From Chthonomonas sp. UBA2362 (GTDB lineage Bacteria; Armatimonadota; Fimbriimonadia; Fimbriimonadales; Fimbriimonadaceae): 64,000 nucleotides of DNA. The notes under the pieces are model-generated. The model was not told where the DNA came from and made no database searches. It was given only the letters and a program-made list of their open reading frames with translations. Shown here in pieces: positions 6,881-15,143 of the stretch. The DNA is taken from the NCBI GenBank assembly GCA_002344135.1, contig DDTO01000002.1, positions 236,794-300,793 on the forward strand, read 5' to 3'. The number at the start of each line of letters is the position of its first letter. The first letter of the stretch is position 1. A program made the position numbers and the translations under genes.

Positions 6881-7754
6881 TCATCAGATTTCCTTGTTCG
6901 AGGAAGCGGAGGCTCGGTCTCTGATTGACCAGCTTCTTGACGATTCCAAGCTGTACACCTCGACGAAGTCCTACTTGGAATTGTTGGAGTTCACGGCCAA
7001 GCTCAAGAGCTTTGCCCCGTTTAACGCGATGCTTCTTCATATGCAAAAGCCTGGGCTCTCATTTGCGGCATCGGCTTTCGATTGGAAAGTGAGGTTCGGG
7101 CGCTTTCCAAAGGACGGGGCTCGCCCGCTCATGATCTTGTGGCCATTCGGGCCCATCGCCTTTGTTTACGACGTGATCGACACGGAAGGTAAAGAGCTAC
7201 CTCAAGATGTGTCCGCCTTCTGGGCTCGGGGGAACATCACGGCTTTCACAATCGCTGACCTCGTAAGGAGGTTGCCTAAAAGGAACATCAACGTCGAAAC
7301 CTTCGACGGCGGAGATAACTCGGCAGGGAGCATTCGAACCTTGAGCCGCATCGAAAAGCCCAAACCACGCGGGACCTATAAGGTGATGGTGAATCGGAAC
7401 CATCTCCCTCCCACTCAGTTGGTCACGTTGGCGCATGAGCTTGGTCATCTGTTTCTAGGTCATTTGGGACCAGACGGTGACCTCAAAATTCCGGATCGGC
7501 GGCGGCTCTCCCATGACCAAGTGGAGTTGGAAGCCGAGTCGGTGGCCTACTTGGTCGCATTCCGAACCGGCATTGAATCAAAATCGCAGACCTACTTGAG
7601 CAGTTACGTTAAGAATCACGAAGCGGTCGGGGCCCTGGACCTTTACAGCGTGATGCGGGCAGCGGGCCAGGTTGAGACGATCCTGGGACTTCATCGTGGC
7701 TCATCATTCGGACCAAAGCCGAAGAGGTCACAGGAATCAAGCGAGAACGCATGA
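6870..7754 (+). CDS. ArdC-like / ImmA-IrrE family zinc metallopeptidase within the R-M operon
   Basis: About 294 residues from a GTG at 6870 with GAGG eight bases upstream. An earlier ATG at 6822 would read out-of-frame hsdR scar sequence and is rejected. The N-terminal part (SFAPFNAMLLHMQKPGLSFA, FDWKVRFGR, PLMILWPFGPIAFVYDVIDT) resembles the ssDNA-binding domain of ArdC-type antirestriction proteins. The C-terminal part has the zincin motif LVTLAHELGHLFLGHLG and a downstream Glu-rich helix (VELEAESVAYLVAFRTG) for the third ligand. ImmA/IrrE proteases cleave repressors, and ArdC protects DNA from type I and II restriction; which, if either, applies here is unknown. The gene overlaps hsdR by ATGA, so its translation is coupled to the restriction subunit. 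Confidence 0.8.
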   Translation: MNVSHQISLFEEAEARSLIDQLLDDSKLYTSTKSYLELLEFTAKLKSFAPFNAMLLHMQKPGLSFAASAFDWKVRFGRFPKDGARPLMILWPFGPIAFVYDVIDTEGKELPQDVSAFWARGNITAFTIADLVRRLPKRNINVETFDGGDNSAGSIRTLSRIEKPKPRGTYKVMVNRNHLPPTQLVTLAHELGHLFLGHLGPDGDLKIPDRRRLSHDQVELEAESVAYLVAFRTGIESKSQTYLSSYVKNHEAVGALDLYSVMRAAGQVETILGLHRGSSFGPKPKRSQESSENA

Positions 7755-10700
7755 GTAACTTCGCCTTCCTCCACCCGAGTTGGACGCCGTTCCTCGAAGA
7801 TGCCCGAGAAGCGGAGCGGGTAGCGCTGCGGAATCCTCGGTCGAGCGCCTTTTACTCCCGGCGACTGCTGGAGCTTGGCGTGAAGTGGGTCTATGCGAAC
7901 GACTCCACCACGAGCGAACCCTACCAAGACACGCTAAGTGCCCGCATCCATGAGCCGAGCTTCCGGAATCAACTCCCGGTTGGGCTCTGGGAGCATGTCA
8001 AGTACGTCTGGAAGCTCGGCAATCAGGCCACCCACGAGCCAAGAACGATCCAGAAGACGGAATCGGTGGAGGCCTTGCGGTCGGTCCACAACTTCATCAA
8101 CTGGCTGGTGACCACCTACACACCGGGCGGCTTGGCCGTGCCCGCCTTCGATGATTCCCTGATTCCCGACCCCAAGAAGATCAAGGAACTTCGGGACCTC
8201 AAGGTTGCCGAGAACCTTCAGCAAATCCAGATGCTGGAGGCGAGCCTGCGGGAGAAGGACGAAGCCAAGGCCACCGCCGAAGCGAAGCAAGCGGCAACTG
8301 AAGCGGAACTCGCCGCCCTTCGTGCCGAGATTCAGAAGATCAAGGCCGAGAACGCCGCCAAGGGCCAGACAATCACCTTCAGCGAAGCCGAGAACCGAGC
8401 GCACCTAATTGACCCGTTGCTTCGAGAGTCGGGTTGGAACCCGGATGCTGCAAACGTGCGGGAGTACGAGGTCAACGGAATGCCCAACCCGGAGGGCAAG
8501 GGCTTTGTGGACTACGTGCTTTGGGGTACGGACGGCAAGCCGGTGGCAGTGGTCGAAGCCAAGAAGACTCAGGTCGATCCTGAACTTGGCAAGCACCAAG
8601 CCAAGCTGTACGCCGACTGCCTGGAGACCATGACCGGTCGCCGCCCGTTGATCTACTTCACCAACGGATACCGAACCTGGTTCTGGGACGATACGAAGTA
8701 CCCGCCTCGAAGCGTCGGCGGGTTCCACAGCCAAGATGAACTGCAGCTGATTATCAAGCGACGCCAGGACAGCGGCGACTTGCTGAAAGCGAAGCTGAAC
8801 AAGAACACGGTGGACCGGCAATACCAAGAAGTGGCCATCGGCCGAACGTCGGAACGGTTCCAAACTGAGCGAGGCCGTGGTGCCCTTCTCGTGATGGCAA
8901 CAGGCACGGGCAAGACACGGGTCAGCGTGGCCCTGGTCGAGATGCTGATGAAGCAGAACTGGGTTCGTCGGACGTTGTTCCTTGCCGACCGCCGAGCGTT
9001 GCTGACCCAAGCCGAACGAGCCTTCAAGCGGTTCTTACCGGAAACCAGCCGGGGTTCCCTGCTCGATGGCGAAGTACCCGATGCTTGCCGGATCGTGTTC
9101 TCCACTTATCCAACGATGATGAACGCCATCGACAGTTGGCGAGAGGACGGAACCCGGCGATTCGGACCTGGCCACTTCGACCTCGTCATCATCGACGAGG
9201 CGCACCGCTCGGTGTATCAGAAGTACAAGGCGATCTTCGAGTATTTCGATTCGCTTCTACTCGGTTTGACGGCCACTCCGAAGACCGAAGTCGACCGGAA
9301 CACCTACGAGTTGTTCGGTCTAGAGCCGGGGGTTCCGACCCATGCCTATGAGTTGGACGAAGCGGTCGAACAGCAATGGCTCGTGCCTCCGAGGGCGTTC
9401 TCGGTGCCCGTGAAGTTCCTTCGACAGGGCATCAAATACGACGAACTCCCCGAGGATGAGAAGCAAACCTATGAGCAGGTCCTTGAGTTCTACGACGAGA
9501 ACGGCGAACTGATCAAGGATCAAGACAGTGCCGCCCTAAACGCTTGGCTCTTCAACAAGGACACGGTGGACAAGGTGCTCCAAGACCTGATGCAGAACGG
9601 CGTCAAGGTGAGCGGAGGGGACAAGCTCGGCAAGACGATCATTTTCGCCAAGAGCAAGAAGCACGCCGACTTCATCGTCCAGCGGTTCGACCAGGCGTAT
9701 CCTCATCTCGCTGGGCACTTCTGCCAAACCATCTACAACCAGCCTTACGCGCAAGACCTGATCGACAACTTCAGCGTCCCAGCCAATGAGCCGACGATTG
9801 CGGTTTCGGTGGACATGATGGACACGGGCATCGACGTCCCCGAGGTCGTCAACCTGGTCTTCTTCAAAATGATTCGATCGAAGACGAAGTTTTGGCAGAT
9901 GATCGGGCGGGGGACTCGGCTTTGCCCCGACCTCTTTGGCCCAGGGCTGAACAAGACCCATTTCCTCATCTTCGACTACTGCCAGAACTTGGAGTACTTC
10001 AGCCTGAACCCCAGGGGAGTGGAAGGCAATGTGCCCCGGTCGGTTCGGGAGAACACGATGCGAGCCCGTGCGGAACTCATCCGGGCGACGTCCGAAATCG
10101 AAGACCTCCAGGACTTCCGGAAGGGCATCGTGAACGACCTGTATGGACAGGTTCAAGCCTTGAACAAGGAGAGCTTCGTCGTTCGACCCCATGAGGAAGT
10201 TATCGAGCCGTACCGTGTCCGTACCCGGTGGGACGAACTTGGCGAATCGGATTTGCAGACTGTGGAATCGGTGATCGCTCCTATCCCGGCGACGGAACTT
10301 GACGACGAAGGCATGCGGCGCTTCGACCTGCTCATGCTCCGGCTAGAGTTGGCGATTCTCCGCAAGACGAAGGATCAAGAGGACTTGGTCGCACGGCTCA
10401 AGGACTTGGCGCAAAACCTGTCGGAGAAGGGCTCGGTTCCATCGGTTGCGGCCGAAATGGCGTTGTTGCTTGAGATCGGGCAGGATGCGTTCTGGCAGGA
10501 CATCACCTTGCCGCAGTTGGAGTCCACCCGAATCCGGCTTCGAGGGCTAGTCAAGTTTGCTGACACGGAACAGGGACGCCAAAGGGTCTTTGTGAATTTC
10601 GAGGATGCGATTGGGGACGGGGTCGAAGTCATCCTGACGACGTCGGACCCGTCGCTGAACCAGTATCGGGAGAAGTTGCGGCACTACTTGCGGGACCATC

Positions 10701-11125
10701 TGACGCACCCGGCTGTGCGAAAGGTGCGTGAGAACGTGCCGCTAAGCAAGGATGACGTGAAGGCCATCGAGGCGATGCTGTTCGGGGACCAGGTGGTCGA
10801 GCCGACCAAACTGGAGGCCGTTATTGGCACGGAGGGCCCATTGTCTCGGTTCGTTCGCAAAACCGTAGGGTTGGACAAAGAGGCGGCAAAGCGTGCCTTC
10901 TCTGACATCTTCGACGGCGTCCACATGTCGGCCAAGCAACTGCTCTTCATGAACCACCTGGTGGACTTCCTTTGTACGAACGGGGTGATGAATCCGGGCA
11001 GTCTTTTCGAGCCGCCGTTCACCCATCTGCATGATATGGGGATTGACGGCATCTTCCCCGAGCAAGCGGCTTCGATCGTCAAGATCATCGAGCAGATCAA
11101 CGCCAATGCGGCGGTTCCCAACTGA
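7751..11125 (+). CDS. hsdR: Type I restriction-modification system, restriction/translocase subunit
   Basis: ATP-dependent translocase and nuclease that cuts unmodified DNA away from the recognition site. The 1124-residue protein has an N-terminal DUF4145-type domain (about 10-115), a charged coiled coil (about 130-200), the HSDR_N nuclease with VDYVLWG and VVEAKKT (about 250-270), superfamily 2 helicase motifs MATGTGKT (about 382), VIIDEAHRSVY (about 480) and GLTATP, and a C-terminal region resembling EcoEI_R_C. All nuclease and helicase key residues are present, so it should be active. It starts in an ATGA overlap with the metallopeptidase gene and is the last gene of the operon; no strong terminator is seen after it. 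Confidence 0.97.
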   Translation: MSNFAFLHPSWTPFLEDAREAERVALRNPRSSAFYSRRLLELGVKWVYANDSTTSEPYQDTLSARIHEPSFRNQLPVGLWEHVKYVWKLGNQATHEPRTIQKTESVEALRSVHNFINWLVTTYTPGGLAVPAFDDSLIPDPKKIKELRDLKVAENLQQIQMLEASLREKDEAKATAEAKQAATEAELAALRAEIQKIKAENAAKGQTITFSEAENRAHLIDPLLRESGWNPDAANVREYEVNGMPNPEGKGFVDYVLWGTDGKPVAVVEAKKTQVDPELGKHQAKLYADCLETMTGRRPLIYFTNGYRTWFWDDTKYPPRSVGGFHSQDELQLIIKRRQDSGDLLKAKLNKNTVDRQYQEVAIGRTSERFQTERGRGALLVMATGTGKTRVSVALVEMLMKQNWVRRTLFLADRRALLTQAERAFKRFLPETSRGSLLDGEVPDACRIVFSTYPTMMNAIDSWREDGTRRFGPGHFDLVIIDEAHRSVYQKYKAIFEYFDSLLLGLTATPKTEVDRNTYELFGLEPGVPTHAYELDEAVEQQWLVPPRAFSVPVKFLRQGIKYDELPEDEKQTYEQVLEFYDENGELIKDQDSAALNAWLFNKDTVDKVLQDLMQNGVKVSGGDKLGKTIIFAKSKKHADFIVQRFDQAYPHLAGHFCQTIYNQPYAQDLIDNFSVPANEPTIAVSVDMMDTGIDVPEVVNLVFFKMIRSKTKFWQMIGRGTRLCPDLFGPGLNKTHFLIFDYCQNLEYFSLNPRGVEGNVPRSVRENTMRARAELIRATSEIEDLQDFRKGIVNDLYGQVQALNKESFVVRPHEEVIEPYRVRTRWDELGESDLQTVESVIAPIPATELDDEGMRRFDLLMLRLELAILRKTKDQEDLVARLKDLAQNLSEKGSVPSVAAEMALLLEIGQDAFWQDITLPQLESTRIRLRGLVKFADTEQGRQRVFVNFEDAIGDGVEVILTTSDPSLNQYREKLRHYLRDHLTHPAVRKVRENVPLSKDDVKAIEAMLFGDQVVEPTKLEAVIGTEGPLSRFVRKTVGLDKEAAKRAFSDIFDGVHMSAKQLLFMNHLVDFLCTNGVMNPGSLFEPPFTHLHDMGIDGIFPEQAASIVKIIEQINANAAVPN

Positions 11126-11594
11126 TGATCGAGCCCCGACCTCGGTCTATGGGCGAAGGCCGGCTCCTTTCGGGACAGACGGTCGCCTTGGTCGCGATGG
11201 GCTCGAACGGGCGGTTCCGGTGATTCGGTACTAAGGCGACGGCGGTGGGTCTTTCACGCTTGCTTCGACCCGGCGGCGTTGGAGGGGGAGCTTCGGAGCC
11301 TGCGGGCTGGCGAACTTGGTGCGGGGCTTGGGTGAGGGCCTTCGGACTCAGAGGCCGCCACCGCGCCCGATCCACCGAAGCCCTCAAGTCCGGCGGTGGC
11401 TTTGCTGGAGCGGCCGCGCCGAGCCCGAACCGAGGCGAGGCGGCGCGAAGGCGAGCCGCCGTTCCGTTCGGCTCGTCGGCCGCTGGTGGCATGACCCCTA
11501 CAGATTTGTCGTGCTATTACCGATCCTTGCCATGTAACCCCCACGGGCGAGCATAAGCCCTTCCGCAAGAAGAAAACATGGAGTGTGGCAAGAA
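11126..11594. other. GC-rich intergenic region after hsdR
   Basis: No supported gene. Open frames here translate to proline-, arginine- and glycine-rich sequence without domains. The stretch is rich in GCC/GGC words with several short inverted repeats, and separates the R-M operon from the right-hand paralog. A possible promoter for the downstream gene lies near 11506-11540 but is not well formed. Confidence 0.45.
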
Positions 11595-12302
11595 ATGAAA
11601 AGTAGGCTTTCGATGGCATTCGAGGACCTGCGGGGCAAGGACGGGAGCGTGGTGATCCGGAAGGGTCGCAATGGGCTCGTGCTGACTCGTTGGGTCTTGC
11701 CCAGCAATCCCCGAACGCAGGCTCAGACTGCGATTCGCGACTACTTCACGCGAGCGACGAAGGCATACGAGTCCTTGACCGTTGCCCAGGCCACGGCTTG
11801 GAAGAACTACGCCAAGACGATTACGCGCACTGACCCGGTCTCGGGCAGGCACTATCACCCGACAGCGAACTCGGTTTTCATCGAGTATGCGGCGAAGTTC
11901 CTGCAGCTGAGCCCAAACGGCACGATTCCGCTCATGCCCCCGGCGACCGACTTTCTCGGCGACAGCATCACGCTGCTGGTCGAGTCGGAGTCGCCGGGCG
12001 TGCTGAAGTTCACCGCCAGTGGAGCGAACGCGGCCGGGGTGACGACGGAGTTGCTGATCCAGCCCTTGGCGAATGTCAACCGCACGCCGAGCGCGAGCGA
12101 TTATCGCCATGCGGCGTGGAAGGCGTTTACGTCGGGCTCCCTGACGGCGCAGGTCAATCTGCCGGCGGGGTACTACGCCGCAGGCTATCGGTTCGTTAAG
12201 AACTCGACGGGTCAGGCGACTAACATCGTGACCTTGCCAGTGACGGCGGTATCGCTGTCGATCGAGCAGGGAGGCACGGCGACACGGAGGAAAGCGGCCT
12301 AG
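11595..12302 (+). CDS. Hypothetical protein, right paralog flanking the R-M island
   Basis: A 235-residue protein of unknown function, paralogous to the product of 1410-2072. It has the same MAFEDLRGK start, LTVAQATAWKNYAKTITRTD against the paralog's FSASEASAWRRYAASLARLD, DPVSGRHYHPTANSVFIEYA, FTASGANAAGVTTELLIQ and a YYAAGYRFVKNSTG C-terminal block. It lacks signal and membrane segments and ends in a basic tail (TATRRKAA). I chose the ATG at 11595 because it aligns with the paralog; an ATG at 11583 with GGAG overlap is possible. The two copies point outward from the R-M operon, which suggests that the operon inserted between, or travelled with, this gene family. Confidence 0.75.
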   Translation: MKSRLSMAFEDLRGKDGSVVIRKGRNGLVLTRWVLPSNPRTQAQTAIRDYFTRATKAYESLTVAQATAWKNYAKTITRTDPVSGRHYHPTANSVFIEYAAKFLQLSPNGTIPLMPPATDFLGDSITLLVESESPGVLKFTASGANAAGVTTELLIQPLANVNRTPSASDYRHAAWKAFTSGSLTAQVNLPAGYYAAGYRFVKNSTGQATNIVTLPVTAVSLSIEQGGTATRRKAA

Positions 12303-12326
12303 GGCTTGATTCTCGCCTGTGGGGAT

Positions 12327-12364
12327 ACCGCCCGCTTTGCCGGCAGTCCGGCAGAGGGGGCGGT
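12327..12364. terminator. Bidirectional terminator hairpin between convergent genes
   Basis: Arms 12327-12343 and 12348-12364 pair over 17 positions with one mismatch and one G-T pair around a four-base CAGT loop. It lies between the right paralog and the convergent SGNH gene. Confidence 0.6.
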
Positions 12365-12372
12365 CTCTTGGA

Positions 12373-13068
12373 TCAGCTCCGCATCAGCCGCTCGACGGTC
12401 GGCTCGATCGCCTTGCCCCACAGTTCGTAGCCGTCGGGGCTGAGGTGGAGGAGGTCGGGCATCAGGAACCGGCGGAGCGAACCGTCGCGATAGACGAAGG
12501 CGTGGCCGATGTCTTGGAAGAAGACGCGCTTCCCATCGGCGAGGTCCTTGAACCCGGCGGTCGCCTCGGCGGCTTTGAGGCGAAGGGGGCCGTCCGGGCG
12601 ATCTTCGCGGGGGAAGATGCCGAGGAGGAGGATTTTGGTCTTCGGCAGATCGGCGATGAGTTTGGCGACGATCGACCGGACGCCGTCGGCGGTCTGGGCC
12701 GGAGTGCTGGAGCCGTGGCCGATGTTGTTGGTGCCGATCATGATCACGACGAGCTTGGGGTCGAGGCCGACGATCTCGCCGTTAGCGAGACGCCAGAGCA
12801 CGTGCTCGGTGCGGTCGCCGCTGAAGCCGAAGTTGGCGGCGCGGCGTGACGCGTAGAGACGATCCCAGGTCGCCTTGCCTCCCCCTTCCCAGCCCTGAGT
12901 GATCGAGTCGCCGAGGAAGACGAGGTCGATGCCTCCTGCCTTGGTCTGTTCGACGCATCGCTCATGGCGCTCCTTCCACCAGCCTTCGCCGAGGCGATCG
13001 ACGGGGCGGGTGGCGACATGATCGGGCTGGAGGACGGCGGCGCAAAGGAGAGCGAGCATGATCGCCAT
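12373..13068 (-). CDS. Secreted SGNH/GDSL-family hydrolase
   Basis: A 231-residue predicted esterase or acylhydrolase of the platelet-activating-factor acetylhydrolase-like SGNH group. Block I is FLGDSITQGWEG with the nucleophile Ser, the oxyanion Gly lies in FGFSGDRTEH, block III is MIGTNNIGHG, and the catalytic Asp-x-x-His is in DLLHLSPDGY. The N-terminus from the ATG at 13068 (MAIMLALLCAAVLQP) looks like a signal peptide. This start has GAGA about six bases upstream; longer in-frame extensions read back through the RDD gene and are rejected. It lies eight bases after the RDD gene, so the two are probably co-transcribed. The substrate is unknown; sugar esters are common in this group. Confidence 0.88.
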   Translation of the reverse strand: MAIMLALLCAAVLQPDHVATRPVDRLGEGWWKERHERCVEQTKAGGIDLVFLGDSITQGWEGGGKATWDRLYASRRAANFGFSGDRTEHVLWRLANGEIVGLDPKLVVIMIGTNNIGHGSSTPAQTADGVRSIVAKLIADLPKTKILLLGIFPREDRPDGPLRLKAAEATAGFKDLADGKRVFFQDIGHAFVYRDGSLRRFLMPDLLHLSPDGYELWGKAIEPTVERLMRS

Positions 13069-13076
13069 TTTGGCTC

Positions 13077-13814
13077 TCAGAGGAGCGACTTTTGGCGGCC
13101 GTACTTCATGACGATGGCTTCCATGAGATAAACGGGGTGGACGTTGGCGATCGGAGGGACTCCATGCCGCCTGGCAAAGGGCTCCCACACGTCTTCGAGG
13201 GTCTTGCTCTGGATAGCGGCGCCCAGTTCGGGAAAGCGGTCGCAGAGCCGCTTGAGGGCAAAGTACTCCTCGGCGGTCATGCCTCGAAGGTCGGGGATCA
13301 AGTATTCGAGGGGGTGCTCGCCGAATCGATGCGGGGCGGGGCTGAAGCGGGGGAGCGCGCGGGGCTCGTGAACCACGACGGTGCCGGCAGCGAGGTCGCC
13401 GATTCGTTGGGACTTCTCGTTGGTGAACATCGCCACGAAGCCGACGAGATAGGCGATGGGGAGCATGTCCGCGGGCCGGAGGAGATTGCGGTAGAGGGCG
13501 GCGGAGAAACTGACGGGGGAGCCGTCGACCATTCGCACGCGAAGGCTGGAAGCCTTCTTGCCCGGTGTCTGGCCGTTCCAGAGGCCCTCGAAGAGAGAAA
13601 AGTAGCCCAGGAAGCCGAAGGTGACGACAACGCCGATGACGAGCTCAGCGATGCCTCCGGGCAGGGCGAAGCCGAGGATCCTCACGACGACGATCATCAA
13701 CCCGGTTGCGATGATCAGATCGAGAAGCTGGGCACTGGCGCGGGTACCCAAACCGGCGAGGCGGTAGGTAACGACGACCTTTTCGGGAGTCAGAACCGCG
13801 TAATCGTGGTTCAC
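13077..13814 (-). CDS. RDD-family membrane protein
   Basis: A 245-residue protein with the RDD domain at the N-terminus: RLAGLGTRASAQLLDLI (the Arg and Asp signature), a membrane helix (IATGLMIVVVRILGFALPG), a second (ELVIGVVVTFGFLGYFSLF), then GLWNGQTPGKKASSLRVRMV, which is the conserved GxTxGKxxxxxRV block, and RNLLRPAD. About 90 cytoplasmic residues follow. Function is not firmly known; RDD proteins often occur with DUF58, MoxR and SpoIIM-like genes, and here a DUF58 gene is divergent, 18 bases away. The start is GTG at 13814, seven bases after a TACGAT hexamer. Confidence 0.9.
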   Translation of the reverse strand: MNHDYAVLTPEKVVVTYRLAGLGTRASAQLLDLIIATGLMIVVVRILGFALPGGIAELVIGVVVTFGFLGYFSLFEGLWNGQTPGKKASSLRVRMVDGSPVSFSAALYRNLLRPADMLPIAYLVGFVAMFTNEKSQRIGDLAAGTVVVHEPRALPRFSPAPHRFGEHPLEYLIPDLRGMTAEEYFALKRLCDRFPELGAAIQSKTLEDVWEPFARRHGVPPIANVHPVYLMEAIVMKYGRQKSLL

Positions 13815-13815
13815 G

Positions 13816-13829
13816 GGTAGGATCGTACC
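13816..13829. promoter_or_regulatory. Overlapping divergent -10 elements for the RDD and DUF58 genes
   Basis: Minus strand: GGTACGAT, with TACGAT at 13822-13827, seven bases before the RDD start GTG. Plus strand: GGTAGGAT, with TAGGAT at 13818-13823, nine bases before the DUF58 start GTG. The two hexamers share two positions, so polymerase can occupy only one at a time. Confidence 0.5.
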
Positions 13830-13832
13830 CGC

Positions 13833-15143
13833 GTGATCGTCCCGACGAAGCGGTTCTGGGCGTTGCTGGGGCTGGGAGTGTTGCTCGGCCTGGCGGGGGC
13901 GTTCGTGCCTGGTCTGGAACGGGCACTCCTGCCGTACAACCTGCTCCTCCTCTTTCTTCTGGTTGCTTCGGCCCGACTGGTGCCCAAGAGGGAGCGGTTC
14001 AGAGCGGTGCGGCGCTTCGACCCGGTGCTCTCGGTGAGGGTGTCGAACCGGGTCGATCTCGACGTGGATGTCGATTCTCCTCGCGAGTGGGCCTGCCGCG
14101 TTCGCGATGAGCCGCCGCCCGACTTCGGCACCGACCGGCAGGAAGTGTTAGGATCGGTCGATCCAGAGCGTCCGCTTCACATCTCCTACCACGTGACCCC
14201 CAACGAAAGGGGCGCCGATTACTTCCGGGGCACCTTCGTGCGGGTTCAGGCACCGCTCGGACTGGCCGAGGTGGAGTATCGACTGCCGAGCGAGCAGCCC
14301 GCACGCGTGTATCCGAACGTGCAAGCCCTGAAGGAGTTCGATCTGCTCAAGCAGAAGGGGCGACTCAGCCTGATGGGCATCCGACGGTCGCGCATCAAGG
14401 GGCTGGGGACGGAATTCGAGTCGCTTCGAGACTACAACGAAGACGACTATCGTCGAATCGACTGGAAGACGACGGCCCGACGGGGCAAGCTGGTGGTTCG
14501 CGATTACGAGCAGGAGCGGAATCAGGCGGTCATCATCTGCCTCGATATCGGCAAGGGCATGCTGGGGGAGGTGGGCGGCGTAAAGAAGCTCGACCACTCC
14601 CTCGACGCGTGCCTCATGCTGATGCACGCGGCGGCGGTGGCGGGCGACCAAGTCGGCTTGATGGTGTTCGGCGAGAACGTCCGCCGTTACATTCCCCCGC
14701 GCAAGGGCCGGAGCCACAACGGAGTGATCCTGGAGGCGGTGCACAACCTCGAAGCGGAACCGGCGGCAACGAACTACTCGGGCGCGTTCTCGTACCTGGC
14801 CTCGCGGTGGAAGCGGCGGTCTCTGATCATCGTCTTCACGGACGCCGAAGACGAGCGGCAAGCCACAGAAGTCACCCGTGGGCTCTCGGCGGTGGCGCGG
14901 CGGCATTTGGTGATGGTGGTTCGGGTGTCCGATCCTCGTCTGAAGGATCTCGTCGGAGCCGCCGTCGCGGATGCCCCGGATTTGTATAAGAAAGCGGCCG
15001 CTCTCTGGTACGCGTCGGAGCGTCGCAAGGCGGAGGCGTGGTTTCGGATCGCGAATCTGCAGGGGATCGAGGCCGAGCCACAGGACCTTTCGTCGGCGCT
15101 GGTCTCGGCCTATCTGCGTGTGAAGGAGCGATCGGCCCTGTGA
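13833..15143 (+). CDS. DUF58 (vWA-like) membrane-anchored protein
   Basis: A 436-residue protein with two N-terminal membrane helices (FWALLGLGVLLGLAGAFVPG and LLPYNLLLLFLLVASA) followed by a beta-rich region and the DUF58 core. The core motif is GLGTEFESLRDYNEDDYRRI, then DWKTTARRGKLVVRDYEQER and a von Willebrand A-like sheet (AVIICLDIGKGM, LIIVFTDAEDE). DUF58 proteins commonly partner MoxR AAA ATPases in envelope or stress functions; no moxR gene is in this window. Start is GTG 13833. It overlaps the downstream dehydrogenase by GTGA, so the two are translationally coupled. Confidence 0.9.
   Translation: MIVPTKRFWALLGLGVLLGLAGAFVPGLERALLPYNLLLLFLLVASARLVPKRERFRAVRRFDPVLSVRVSNRVDLDVDVDSPREWACRVRDEPPPDFGTDRQEVLGSVDPERPLHISYHVTPNERGADYFRGTFVRVQAPLGLAEVEYRLPSEQPARVYPNVQALKEFDLLKQKGRLSLMGIRRSRIKGLGTEFESLRDYNEDDYRRIDWKTTARRGKLVVRDYEQERNQAVIICLDIGKGMLGEVGGVKKLDHSLDACLMLMHAAAVAGDQVGLMVFGENVRRYIPPRKGRSHNGVILEAVHNLEAEPAATNYSGAFSYLASRWKRRSLIIVFTDAEDERQATEVTRGLSAVARRHLVMVVRVSDPRLKDLVGAAVADAPDLYKKAAALWYASERRKAEAWFRIANLQGIEAEPQDLSSALVSAYLRVKERSAL

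Noticed and set aside
11245..11556. Possible small gene after hsdR
   Set aside because: Proline/arginine/glycine-rich translations in several frames, no Shine-Dalgarno or start-adjacent hexamer, no domain.
11126..11600. tRNA gene as a possible integration site of the R-M island
   Set aside because: A string resembling a T-loop (GGGCTCGAACGGGC) is present, but no cloverleaf or CCA end can be drawn.
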